Source of the DNA: Rutidosis leptorrhynchoides
Lineage: Eukaryota; Streptophyta; Magnoliopsida; Asterales; Asteraceae
Reading direction: 5' to 3'
DNA length: 64,000 nt
Assembly (NCBI RefSeq): GCF_046630445.1
Contig: NC_092341.1
Coordinates: forward strand, 129,782,001-129,846,000
The position numbers were made by a program, and so were the translations under genes. Positions 9,027 to 20,717 of this stretch are shown here, piece after piece (the first letter of the stretch is position 1; each line of letters starts with the position of its first letter). The notes under the pieces are model-generated. The model saw only the letters and a program-made list of their open reading frames with translations, did no database searches and had not been told where the DNA came from.

Positions 9027-12000
9027 TGTAGTGACCCGAACTTTTCCATGTTTATATATATTAATTGAGATTGATATTTACATGAATAAATGTTTCCAAC
9101 ATGTTAAGCAATCAAACTTGTTAAGACTTGATTAATTGAAATAGGTTTCATATAGACAATTGACCACCCAAGTTGACCGGTGATTCACGAACGTTAAAAC
9201 TTGTAAAAACTATATGATGACATATATATGGTTATATATATAGTTAACATGATATTATGATATGTAAACATATCATTAAGTATATTAACAATGAACTACA
9301 TATGTAAAAACAAGACTACTAACTTAATGATTTTGAAACGAGACATATATGTAACGATTATCGTTGTAACGACATTTAATGTATATATATCATATTAAGA
9401 TATATTCGTACATCATAATATCATGATAATATAATAATTTAAAATCTCTTTTGATATTATAAACATTGGGTTAACAACATTTAACAAGATCGTTAACCTA
9501 AAGGTTTCAAAACAACATTTACATGTAACGACTAACGATGACTTAACGACTCAGTTAAAATGTATATACATGTAGTGTTTTAATATGTATTCATACACTT
9601 TTGAAAGACTTCAAGACACTTATCAAAATACTTCTACTTAACAAAAATGCTTACAATTACATCCTCGTTCAGTTTCATCAATAATTCTACTCGTATGCAC
9701 CCGTATTCGTACTCGTACAATACACAGCTTTTAGATGTATGTACTATTGGTATATACACTCCAATGATCAGCTCTTAGCAGCCCATGTGAGTCACCTAAC
9801 ACATGTGGGAACCATCATTTGGCAACTAGCATGAAATATCTCATAAAATTACAAAAATATGAGTAATCATTCATGACTTATTTACATGAAAACAAAATTA
9901 CATATCCTTTATATCTAATCCATACACCAACGACCAAAAACACCTACAAACACTTTCATTCTTCAATTTTCTTCATCTAATTGATCTCTCTCAAGTTCTA
10001 TCTTCAAGTTCTAAGTGTTCTTCATAAATTTCAAAAGTTCTAGTTTCATAAAATCAAGAATACTTTCAAGATTGCTATCTCACTTCCAATCTTGTAAGGT
10101 GATCATCCAACCTCAAGAAATCTTTGTTTCTTACAGTAGGTTATCATTCTAATACAAGGTAATAATCATATTCAAACTTTGGTTCAATTTCTATAACTAT
10201 AACAATCTTATTTCAAGTGATGATCTTACTTGAACTTGTTTTCGTGTCATGATTTTGCTTCAAGAACTTTGAGCCATCCAAGGATCCATTGAAGCTAGAT
10301 CCATTTTTCTATTTTCCAGTAGGTTCATCCAAGGAACTTAAGGTAGTAATGATGTTCATAACATCATTCGATTCTTACATATAAAGCTATCTTATTCGAA
10401 GGTTTAAACTTGTAATCACTAGAACATAGTTTAGTTAATTCTAAACTTGTTCGCAAACAAAAGTTAATCCTTCTAACTTGACTTTTAAAATCAACTAAAC
10501 ACATGTTCTATATCTATATGATATGCTAACTTAATGATTTAAAACCTGGAAACACGAAAAACACCGTAAAACCGGATTTACGCCGTCGTAGTAACACCGC
10601 GGGCTGTTTTGGGTTAGTTAATTAAAAACTATGATAAACTTTGATTTAAAAGTTGTTATTCTGAGAAAATGATTTTTATTATGAACATGAAACTATATCC
10701 AAAAATTATGGTTAAACTCAAAGTGGAAGTATGTTTTCTAAAATGGTCATCTAGACGTCGTTCTTTCGACTGAAATGACTACCTTTACAAAAACGACTTG
10801 TAACTTATTTTTCCGACTATAAACCTATACTTTTTCTGTTTAGATTCATAAAATAGAGTTCAATATGAAACCATAGCAATTTGATTCACTCAAAACGGAT
10901 TTAAAATGAAGAAGTTATGGGTAAAACAAGATTGGATAATTTTTCTCATTTTAGCTACGTGAAAATTGGTAACAAATCTATTCCAACCATAACTTAATCA
11001 ACTTGTATTATATATTATGTAATCTTGAGATACCATAGACACGTATACAATGTTTCGACCTATCATGTCGACACATCTATATATATTTCGGAACAACCAT
11101 AGACACTCTATATGTGAATGTTGGAGTTAGCTATACAGGGTTGAGGTTGATTCCAAAATATATATAGTTTGAGTTGTGATCAATACTGAGATACGTATAC
11201 ACTGGGTCGTGGATTGATTCAAGATAATATTTATCGATTTATTTCTGTACATCTAACTGTGGACAACTAGTTGTAGGTTACTAACGAGGACAGCTGACTT
11301 AATAAACTTAAAACATCAAAATATATTAAAAGTGTTGTAAATATATTTTGAACATACTTTGATATATATGTATATATTGTTATAGGTTCGTGAATCAACC
11401 AGTGGCCAAGTCTTACTTCCCGACGAAGTAAAAATCTGTGAAAGTGAGTTATAGTCCCACTTTTAAAATCTAATATTTTTGGGATGAGAATACATGCAGG
11501 TTTTATAAATGATTTACAAAATAGACACAAGTACGTGAAACTACATTCTATGGTTGAATTATTGAAATCGAATATGCCCCTTTTTATTAAGTCTGGTAAT
11601 CTAAGAATTAGGGAACATACACCCTAATTGACGCGAATCCTAAAGATAGATCTATTGGGCCTAACAAACCCCATCCAAAGTACCGGATGCTTTAGTACTT
11701 CGAAATTTATATCATATCCGAAGGGTGTCCCGGAATGATGGGGATATTCTTATATATGCATCTTGTTAATGTCGGTTACCAGGTGTTCACCATATGAATG
11801 ATTTTTATCTCTATGTATGGGATGTGTATTGAAATATGAAATCTTGTGGTCTATTATTATGATTTGATATATATAGGTTAAACCTATAACTCACCAACAT
11901 TTTTGTTGACGTTTTAAGCATGTTTATTCTCAGGTGATTATTAAGAGCTTCCGCTGTCGCATACTTAAATAAGGACGAGATTTGGAGTCCATGATTGTAT

Positions 12001-12276
12001 GATATTGTGTAAAAACTGCATTCAAGAAACTTATTTTGTTGTAACATATTTGTATTGTAAACCATTATGTAATGGTCGTGTGTAAACAGGATATTTTAGA
12101 TTATCATTATTTGATAATCTACTTAAAGCTTTTTAAACCTTTATTGATGAAATAAAGGTTATGGTTTGTTTTAAAATGAATGCAGTCTTTGAAAAACGTC
12201 TCATATAGAGGTCAAAACCTCGCAACGAAATCAATTAATATGGAACGTTTTTAATCAATAAGAACGGGACATTTCA
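9027..12276 (+). repeat. 3' LTR of element 1 (3250 bp)
   Basis: It starts TGTAGTGACCCG after the polypurine block and ends TTTCA at 12276. Positions 9847-12276 repeat bases 1-2430 with three substitutions. A near-palindrome, GTAAAACCGGATTTAC, lies at 10566-10581 (720-735 in the 5' LTR). Confidence 0.96.
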
Positions 12277-14088
12277 ATGTACCAACAGACGGAATGAACA
12301 AATGATATGCACCATTTATCATTCAGCAAACAAACGCCAATATGTTTGGAAACTTTGGTAAAATTTAATCATTTTTCTACGCTAATCACCCTCAATAATT
12401 TAAATTGTTACTGATTTCTTGCAAATGGGGGCATTGCAAGATCTTAAGTGTGGGAAGGGGTTAAATTCTTTCGGATTTTTAAAATTTTTAACTTAAACAC
12501 TTGGTTATCATTAAAAATACTAGTAACGTAGTAGTTGTATTAGAATCTAGTGCTCTCTGATAACAAAGAACAGCCCTAGTCTTATATACTGACTACCCAC
12601 TTCTAGTAAAAATTTTCAAAATTTTCAATTAAATGAACTCAAAATCATGTTTATACATATTTATGAACGATAAAACTAGGTGTTAACACCTTATTGTTAC
12701 CTCGGAAAGGACATAAATTGAGAAACAAATCAAAATGTTAGAATTCATTTAAAATGGAATAGAGGACAATAAAAAGGTAAATAAAAGAAAATAAAAGCCA
12801 AGTGTGGGAAAATTTACCAAGTTATTTTAAACATATGTCACATATTTCTGTAACAAATAATTGAAGATACTTTTGCTTTGGGCTAAACTAAACAGTTTTA
12901 CCCGATTTACTGTAAGAAAGATGGATCTACACGATGAATCAATTCCATCGTTAAAAGGAAGTAAAGTCTTCCGAAAAAGAAACGCGCCTCTTGATTTAGG
13001 TCGTGAAGTTGTCGTCCAGGCCAGCTGTAGGTTGACGAAAAATCTAGAAAAGTCATCTCTAAAATCAGCAGGAAATCCACGGACCTCAGAATCAAACAGG
13101 GTCGCCAAGTGGTCAGACTTATCCTAACCATGAGAGGATCTGTCTTGTAAAATGGGGAGGACGCCGTGTAAATTAGCTGGATAAGACTAATGAATCAGAT
13201 CCCCAGAAAGGATAATCTCCTTAAAGATAAAAAATCAGCTTTTAAGACTGATATTACTCAATCCTAGAGATTGACCTTAAAGATTGAGAATTCAAACTCA
13301 TGGAATTCAATGATATCTAAACTCGAGCTGAACGAAAAAATATTTTGATCAAAATTACAAACCGATTTGTTTTCTGAAAACCCATTTTCAATGCGTTCAT
13401 TACCATTGAACGTAAAATCCTGAGAATTCACCTGGAATTCATTAGGTCACCTGAACCAAATCGGGTGTCAACCGTAAGAACGGTGGTTGCATAGCATGGT
13501 CAAAGACAGGACCTTGTGCCAGATCAAAAAATTATAATGGTGAGCTTTACTATTGCTCCTACAAAGGATAGTAATTGCATCCGATACGTTATAGATCATA
13601 ATTAAAAGCATGTCAGGGGACATTGCCTTAACAGTTGCTTGTTCAACGCTTTCCTTTACAACCGGACGGTAGTTTACCGAAAGGTAATATACGGAGCAAG
13701 TATACTGGACGTGTTGCTTTCCCAATACAAGGTTAGCAAGTGGGTGACACAAAATCGCAAGTTTTGAGCTAAAATTTTCAAATCTGAAACCCACCAAACC
13801 CACAAAAACAATTTGCAAACACCGGTGAAGGGTTATTCCGGAAAACTTATCCAGAGTAAAAACTAGATTTAATTTTCAAAAGATCAAATGTTTTCATAAA
13901 GATCCAATTTCCTAACGGATCTAAATTTTTATATTCATGTGGGACTGTAAACCATAACGTTAGTACCATTGTTCATACCGCCGTATAGAAATCACTGATG
14001 TACAAAGTGTGAAGAATAAAGAAGTGATTCTAGTATATTTCAAGACTATATTGCTTGAGGACAAGCAACGCTCAAGTGTGGGAATATT
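12277..14088 (+). other. Internal 3' region of a non-chromoviral Ty3 element (no intact gene)
   Basis: There is no convincing ORF. The sequence carries AAGTGTGGGAA-type purine blocks at about 12448, 12800 and 14073, like the tails of Athila/Tat-type gypsy elements. The last, CTCAAGTGTGGGAATAT, directly precedes the LTR at 14089. A short frame at 12861-13127 has no recognisable domain. A segment near 12520-12568 recurs at the right edge of the window. Assignment to an Athila/Tat-type element is from recalled 3' end structure. Confidence 0.55.
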
Positions 14089-14559
14089 TGATAATGCTAA
14101 AAACGAACATATATTTCATAGCATTATCCCTCAAGAAAGACAAGCTTTTAGTTGCAGTTATCCTATTTACAAGGAATATTCGTTTAAATATTAAAAGGTG
14201 AAGACAAAAGGCAGATTCGACAAATTGAAGACGCAAACGACCAAAAAGCTAAAAAGTACAGAGTACAAGCAAAGAGGTTCAAATTATTGATAAGGAACGC
14301 CTAAAAATGACAAGAGTACAAGCCGCAAAACGCAAAGTACAAGATATTAAATCATACGAAAGGACGTTCGAAAATCCGAAACCGAGACATGAACCAGCTT
14401 TCAACGTACGACGCAACGGACCGAAAGTTACAAATTAATTATGTATATAAATATAATATAATATATAATTAATTATATAAATTATATATTTATATTATAT
14501 TTATATAATAAAATCCGTCGGCAAGCTAGGAGCCAAACTTATGTTAGCTGGAATCAGGG

Positions 14560-14610
14560 GCTCCGCACTCGCGGAGCTTTGAAAACAAAAACCTCCGCAC
14601 TCACGGAGGT
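14560..14610 (+). other. Pair of GC-rich hairpins upstream of LTR promoter
   Basis: GCTCCGC-ACTC-GCGGAGC (14560-14577) and ACCTCCG-CACTCA-CGGAGGT (14591-14610) each form a perfect 7-bp stem. They stand out in AT-rich surroundings and lie 20-70 bp upstream of the TATA box. Confidence 0.75.
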
Positions 14611-14630
14611 CAAACACTATTACGTGGGCC

Positions 14631-14638
14631 TATAAAAG
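14631..14638 (+). promoter_or_regulatory. TATA box of the 14089-16064 LTR
   Basis: GGGCC-TATAAAAG-GCCG is a strong TATA box, placed as expected after the hairpin pair. Transcription would start about 30 bp downstream and mark the U3/R border. Confidence 0.65.
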
Positions 14639-16064
14639 GCCGAACATTCGGCCGATTTTTACACATCTTTTTCTCTTCATTCATCAACGTATATGTATAT
14701 ATATTTATATTATAATTTTAATTTTAATTTTAATTTCTAATAATAAGGGTATGTTAGCGAATGTTGTAAGGGTGTAAGACGAAATTCTGTTCGTATAACG
14801 CTACGCTATTTTTAATCATTGTAAGTTATGTTCAACCTTTTTACATTAATGTCTCGTAGCTAAGTTATTATTATGCTGATTTAATACCGAAGTAATCATG
14901 ATGTTGGGCTAAATATTTAAATTTGGGTAATTGGAATTTGTACCATAATTGGGGTTTGGACAAAAGAACGACACTTGTGGAAATTAGACTATGGGCTATT
15001 AATGGGCTTTATATTTGTTTAACTAAATGATAGTTTGTTAATTTTAATATAAAGATTTACATTTGGACATCCCTATAAATAACCATATACACTCGATCGG
15101 ACACGATGGGCGGGATATTTATATGTACGAATAATCGTTCATTTAACCGGACACGGGAATGGATTAATAGTCACTAGAATTATTAAAACAGGGGTAAAAT
15201 TATATACAAGGACACTTGGTGTAATTGTTAACAAAGTATTAAAACCTTGGGTTACACGCAGTTGATATCCTGGTGTAATTATTAAACAAAGTATTAAAAC
15301 CTTGTTACAGTTTAAGTCCCCAATTAGTTGGAATATTTGACTTCGGATATAAGGATAATTTGACGAGGATACTCGCACTTTATATTTATGACTGATGGAC
15401 TGTTATGGACAAAAACCAGACGGACATATTAAATAATCCAGGACAAAGAACAATTAACCCATGGGAATAAACTAAAATCAACACGTCAAACATCATGATT
15501 ATGGAAGTTTAAATAAGCATAATTCCTTTATTTTCATATTTAATTGCACTTCTAATTATCACATTTTTATTTATTGTCATTGTATTTAATTGCACTTTTA
15601 ATTATCGTACTCTTTAATTATCGCAAGTTTATTTTATCGCACTTTTATTTATCGCAATTTCATTATCGTTATTTACTTTACGCTTTAAATTAAGTCTTTT
15701 ATTTATTTAATATTTTACATTAGGTTTTAACTGCGACTAAAGTTTTAAAAATCGACAAACCGGTCATTAAACGGTAAAAACCCTCTTTTATAATAATAAT
15801 ATTACTTATATATATATATTTGTATTTTTATAATTTAAATTAATATAGCGTTAAGCTTTGTTTAAAAGATTTCCTTGTGGAACGAAGCGGACTTATTAAA
15901 AACTACACTACTGTACGATTAGGTACACTGCCTATAAGTGTTGTAGCAAGGTTTAGGTATATCCATTCTATAAATAAATAAATATCTTGTGTAAAATTGT
16001 ATCATATTTAATAGTATTTCCTAGTAAAATATAAGCTATTTCATATAGACCTCGCATAACATCA

Positions 16065-17411
16065 CCAGTCGTCATACGAAATAAATCTCGAGGCCCTTAA
16101 CTTCTTTATGTTCAAGTTGTCATGGAAAACGGAATCGAAAGTTAAACTTTCATATATATATTTAATTAGAGTATATCTAGATAAGTATCTTTCCAACTTA
16201 TGATCTTAATAGGTATAACTCTATATTGTAAACGACAAGAATCTTGATAGTTCAGTGTGAACGTCGTGATTAAACAATTCAAGCTGCACGGGGGCGTCAC
16301 ACTAAGAATGATCTGAGTTCTTTATGAGCACATCATAAATCAGCATTCTTCATACTTTCAGGACTTTGCTATCTTGATACGCCAATTATATTGACATTGA
16401 TTTTCTTTTGATATTTTATTTTTCAGCATATCACTGTCTTTTGATAAATTGATTTTGAACGCCATCATGAATGGATTTTCCATTTTTATGCATGAACTCA
16501 TGTTTCTTTGTTGTGTGCTCAGATCACTCGAAGGTGTTCTCCCTTAAATGCTTGAACGGTCCGCAATAAGGAATTATACTTTTCGACCTTAAGCGAGAAG
16601 GGACACTTACTTTCGACATAAACTAATTTTCTCTGTATTTTCAGGGTTTAGTTTCGATTATTAAGTCTCAGGCCCGTGACAACGTGGTATGCACCAGTCA
16701 AACAGATAATCCTCAACCCCTTAAATGATCTATTGAATTTCCCATTCATAGCTCTGAAGCTGAATTGGTAGAGCAACGTTGAATATTGCTTGGGGACATC
16801 CAACACCAACTTTTTCTAACGATTATCAATTATGATAGGGGATACCCTCAACCGACTGTTGAGTTCCTCAACAACTATCATTTCATACAGTTTCGGAGAT
16901 AATTAGGTGATTACCTTCAAACGCAACAGATCGTCCATGACTTCTGAATCTTAGATGATTGTTATTCTAATTATGATTGTCTAATGCCAATAATTCATAA
17001 GTCACATCTATCAGTACATCACACAGCAGATAAACATAAACGTTCAAATCAGTCCTTACTAATCAAATATATTAATTCTCAGTACAGTAATTTCTTCATC
17101 TCTAACATATTAATCAAAACAAGCTCATTTTCGGATTTTTCAACTTTATAAGATTTTTTGGTGAGGCAATTTTCCACTTTTTAGGTATTTTCTGCTGATA
17201 ACATATACTCCCCCTAAAATGCTGAAATATAAAATATTTTTTTGTTTTAGCATTTTAACCAAACAGAAAATAACTACAGACTAGCATGCAAACATGAGAT
17301 AAATCATGCAAAGGAATGCATACAGAAAGCAAAAAATAATATGCAATACAGATAATTAACAACCAAAAATCAACATGTCATGCATCCTACATGCAAAGTC
17401 TAAAAGCTTGA
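16065..17411 (-). other. Noncoding 3' part of copia element 1
   Basis: No ORF of note. On the minus strand TTTTAGGGGGAGTATA (about 17206-17222) is a polypurine tract of the kind found upstream of copia 3' LTRs. Sireviruses are known for several such tracts. No LTR start matching TGTTGATGCA follows, so the LTR is absent. Confidence 0.5.
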
Positions 17412-18902
17412 CTAACCCTCGCACACAACATCCGAAATTACTTTGTCTCGATCAACAATGCCATTCATCTCTAGTAGGAGTAAGAACCTAGGTCTATCAA
17501 AAGCCTTAGTGAATATGTCAGCCCTTTGGTACTTAGTACCTATTCTCTTAACCTCAATAATCTTTTTCTCATGGCAATCCCTAAGAAAATGATATTTAAC
17601 ACCTATGTGTTTAGTCTTAGAATGTTGAACAGGATTCTTAGTGATCGCTATAGCAGCAGTATTATCAATATAAAGAGGAGAGAAAGAGATTCTTAGCCCG
17701 TAATCGTGAAGTTGTTGTTGGATCCAAACAACTTGCGAACAACAACTAGCAGCAGCTATATATTCAGCTTCACACATAGAAAGAGCAACTGCAGTCTGTT
17801 TCTTGCATTGCCAAGTCACCAGCCTTTCACCTAGAAATTGACATCCTCCTGATGTAGACTTGTTGTTGATTTTGCAACCAGCATAATCTGAATCGCTATA
17901 AGCTACAAGATCAAACTTCTCATCGTTCGAATACCAGATGCCGAGATTTGGCGAATACAACAGATAACGTAGAATTCTTTTGGCAGCGGTAAGATGAACT
18001 GTATTTGGATTAACTTGATAACGAGCACACAGACATGTTGCGAACATAATATCTGGCCTAGACGCAGTAAGATACATGAGCGATCCGATGATTGCTCGAT
18101 AGTATGTAGGATCAACAGGTTCTCCTTCACACTCAAGTAAAATACCATGATTAACAGCCAGCGGAGTTAACACATGACGTTCTTGAGTCATACCGTAACG
18201 TTCGAGTATATCATTTACATACTTTGCTTGATGAAAAAAAATACCATTACTAGTCTGTTCGACTTGTAAACCAAGAAAGTAGTGTAAGAGGCCCAATTTA
18301 CTCATTTCGAACTCGTCCTTCATCACATGTTCGAACTCATCAATGAGTTCCTGTTTAGTAGCACCGAAGATAATATCGTCAACATAAATCTGGCCTAAAA
18401 TAATGTCGTCATCTTGAACTTTTGTGAACATAGTACAGTCTACCGTGCCCATTTGATATCCTTTTTCAATCAGATAACTCGATAATCATCTGTACCAAGC
18501 TCTAGGAGCTTGATGTAAACCATAAAGGGCTCGACGTAATCGGTAAACTTTGTCAGGATGAAGATGATCTTCAAAACCCGGAGGTTGACTGACATATAGT
18601 CTTTCATTTAGCTGACCATAAAGAAAAGAACTCTTAACATCCATTTGATAAACTTTAAACTTCATAAAAGACGCGAAAGTCAAGAAAATGCTAATCGCTT
18701 CCAATCTGGCAACAGGAGCGAAAACTTCATCGTAATCAAATTCAGGATCTTGATGATAACCTTTAGCAACTAATCTTTCTTTGTTACGGGTAACATTGCC
18801 ATCTTCGTCGACTTTGCACTTCCAAACCCATTTGAGGTCGATTACTTCCAAATATCTAGACGATGGAATTGCTAAATCTCTTCTTGCATAGCCATTACCC
18901 AA
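17412..18902 (-). pseudogene. pol: Copia element 1 reverse transcriptase and RNase H
   Basis: On the minus strand this part runs from the RT fingers (CKVDEDGNVTRNKERLVAKG) through QMDVKSSFLYG to the catalytic YVDD at 18386-18375, then a long stretch to the RNase H end (DIFTKAF). One in-frame TGA near 18485 interrupts it after the motif APRAWY. The 5' junction is broken: after MAMQEEI a stop and a short deletion remove the part that should link integrase to RT. Similarity to copia pol is obvious from these motifs. It cannot make a working enzyme as it stands. Confidence 0.92.
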
Positions 18903-20716
18903 TCAATATGCTTCAAAGCATCTTTTGTTGTCTTTGGCTCTATTCTAGAAATATGACATGAGTACTCGTAATATGCAGCAGCGGCGGTCATATGAGAATC
19001 AACTTGACCATCAAACTGAACTTGTCTTCTTGTCCTAACGCATGCATTCGGATCTCCAATAATGTTCTCTCTAGGATGAGCAGCTGTAGTTCTGGGAACT
19101 GGGTGTGCGGGAACAGGTATTTCTCGATGTAGATTCGTGGTATCTCTATCTTCAGGATTATCAGAATTTTCACTCGAAATATTAGATCCGCAGGTATCGT
19201 ACACTGGTTCAACATCTTGATCTTAATCTTGTGCTGGTTCAACGAAAGTAGGTAATGGAGTTGGAGTAGGTGAAGATACTTCTGGCTCGTTCTGTAAATC
19301 AAACAGAATTTGTAACTCTACTTCATTCTCTGTCTGATCTGGAGCAAGATTAAATGAATCAATCAGCTCATCATAGTTGTAGATCCAAGGATGAATTTTT
19401 GGAACACTTTTCGTATGATTCCTCTGGACATCAACTTCATACCATTCTTCAACACATCTCGTCTCATTGTTGAAAACTCGCTTGTTAGGAGAACTGTAAT
19501 CGAGAAATACTCCAGTAACCACTTTTGAATCAAACTTACTTCCTGGTTTTCTCTTCAAAATGGTACATGGGGCACCAAATGTTTCTAGATGCTTCAACGA
19601 AGGTTTTCTCCCATGCAATAACTCATAGCATGTTTTACCTAGTCGTTTAACGGTTAAAACTCGATTCATAGTGTAACAAGCATTTGCAACAGCTTCACCC
19701 CAAAAATGAACAGGTAAAGATGAATCAGCTAGCATAGTTCTAGTAGTCTCAATCAGAACCCTATTCTTTCTTTCAGCAACACCATTCATCTGTGAAGCGT
19801 ATGCAGAACTGAACTGCATATTGATACCTTTTTCAATACAAAAACCTGCAAGAAACTGATTCTTGAATTCTGTACCGTTGTTGCAACGAATCTTTCTGAC
19901 TTTCAAATTAAAACCTGTCTCTAATCGATTGATTAGCACTTTCAAGTTCTCAAACGTATCAGACTTCTCTTTCAAGAACATTACCCAAGAGAATCTTGAA
20001 TAATCATCAGTTAGCACCAGACAATACTTACTTCCATCAATGCTTTCAAAACGGATTGGACCGAAAAGATCCATATGTAACAATTCAAGTGGAGCTGAGA
20101 TAGGATTTTACTTCACCAACTTATGAGCTTTCTTGCTCTGCTTACCCTTCTTACATGGAACACATGTTCCTGGAATCTGAAAAGATCGAAGATCAACACA
20201 TTCTACAAGATTGTTGTGAACCAGATGGTTCATCTTCCAAAAACTTAAATGACCCATGCGTTTGTGCCATGTAATAGAATCTTGTTCAGTCGCTTTAGAA
20301 ACAAAAGCTTGATGATGTTCAGCAGTTGAAGTAGCAACATTCATATCTAGCATGTATAAATCAGCTTGTCTAGGAGCCTTCATCAAAATCATTTCTGGAG
20401 GAATCACAAACTCTGGTTTCAAAATGTAGCTGAATTCGTCATTAAATGCTACTTTGAAGGATTTTTCACAGATTTGTGAAACTGACAACAAATTGTTTGC
20501 AAGCTCTTGACAGTAGTTTACTTTTTTGAAACTAATTTTATCATTCTTCAATAAACCTTGAGCTAAAATGTGACCTCCTTTATCTCCAGCAAATGCAACA
20601 TAACCTCCCTTAATTGGGTGTACATCCGAGAGAAGAGATAGCTGTCCAGTCATATGTCTCGAAGCGCCGCTATCCGCTATCCAGGTGTTGTTTGCAGGTA
20701 GCCTGGTTCCCTGCAT
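18872..20716 (-). pseudogene. pol: Copia element 1 protease, GAG-pre-integrase and integrase
   Basis: This starts with MQG at 20716 in the +1 frame relative to gag. The protease motif is WIADSGASRHMTG, the form typical of Sireviruses. A GAG-pre-integrase region (ITWHKRMGHLSFW) and a CxxC pair (CVPCKKGKQ) follow, then integrase (LHMDLFGP ... NGVAERKN). The second catalytic Asp, expected before NGTEF, is Asn here (RCNNGTEF), so the enzyme would be dead even without stops. In-frame TAA codons near 20107 and 19222 and a TAG near 18874 interrupt it. Confidence 0.9.
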
Positions 20717-20717
20717 A

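Larger units (their letters stand above)
1..12276 (+). mobile_element. Element 1: young Ty3/gypsy chromovirus (Tekay-like) with two leader ORFs
   Basis: The order seen is 5' LTR (left end outside the window), primer-binding site, acidic ORF, F-box ORF, gag-pol with chromodomain, polypurine block, 3' LTR. The visible 2430 bp of the 5' LTR align to the 3' LTR at a constant offset of 9846 with no indel. I found only three substitutions: 105/9951, 2139/11985 and 2148/11994. At a commonly used plant LTR rate of about 1.3e-8 per site per year this would be under 0.1 million years. The C-terminal chromodomain, long LTRs and single gag-pol ORF fit the Tekay (del) clade. The target duplication cannot be checked because the left flank is missing; the five bases after the 3' LTR are ATGTA. 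Confidence 0.93.
14089..16064 (+). repeat. LTR of a non-chromoviral Ty3 element (about 1976 bp)
   Basis: It starts TGATAATGCT after the purine-rich block and probably ends ACATCA at 16064, giving matching TGAT/ATCA ends. It contains a clear TATA box at 14631 and two GC-rich hairpins upstream of it. Because a polypurine block precedes it, this is a 3' LTR. The sequence after it belongs to the minus-strand copia element, so it was probably inserted there or joined by deletion. Confidence 0.65.
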
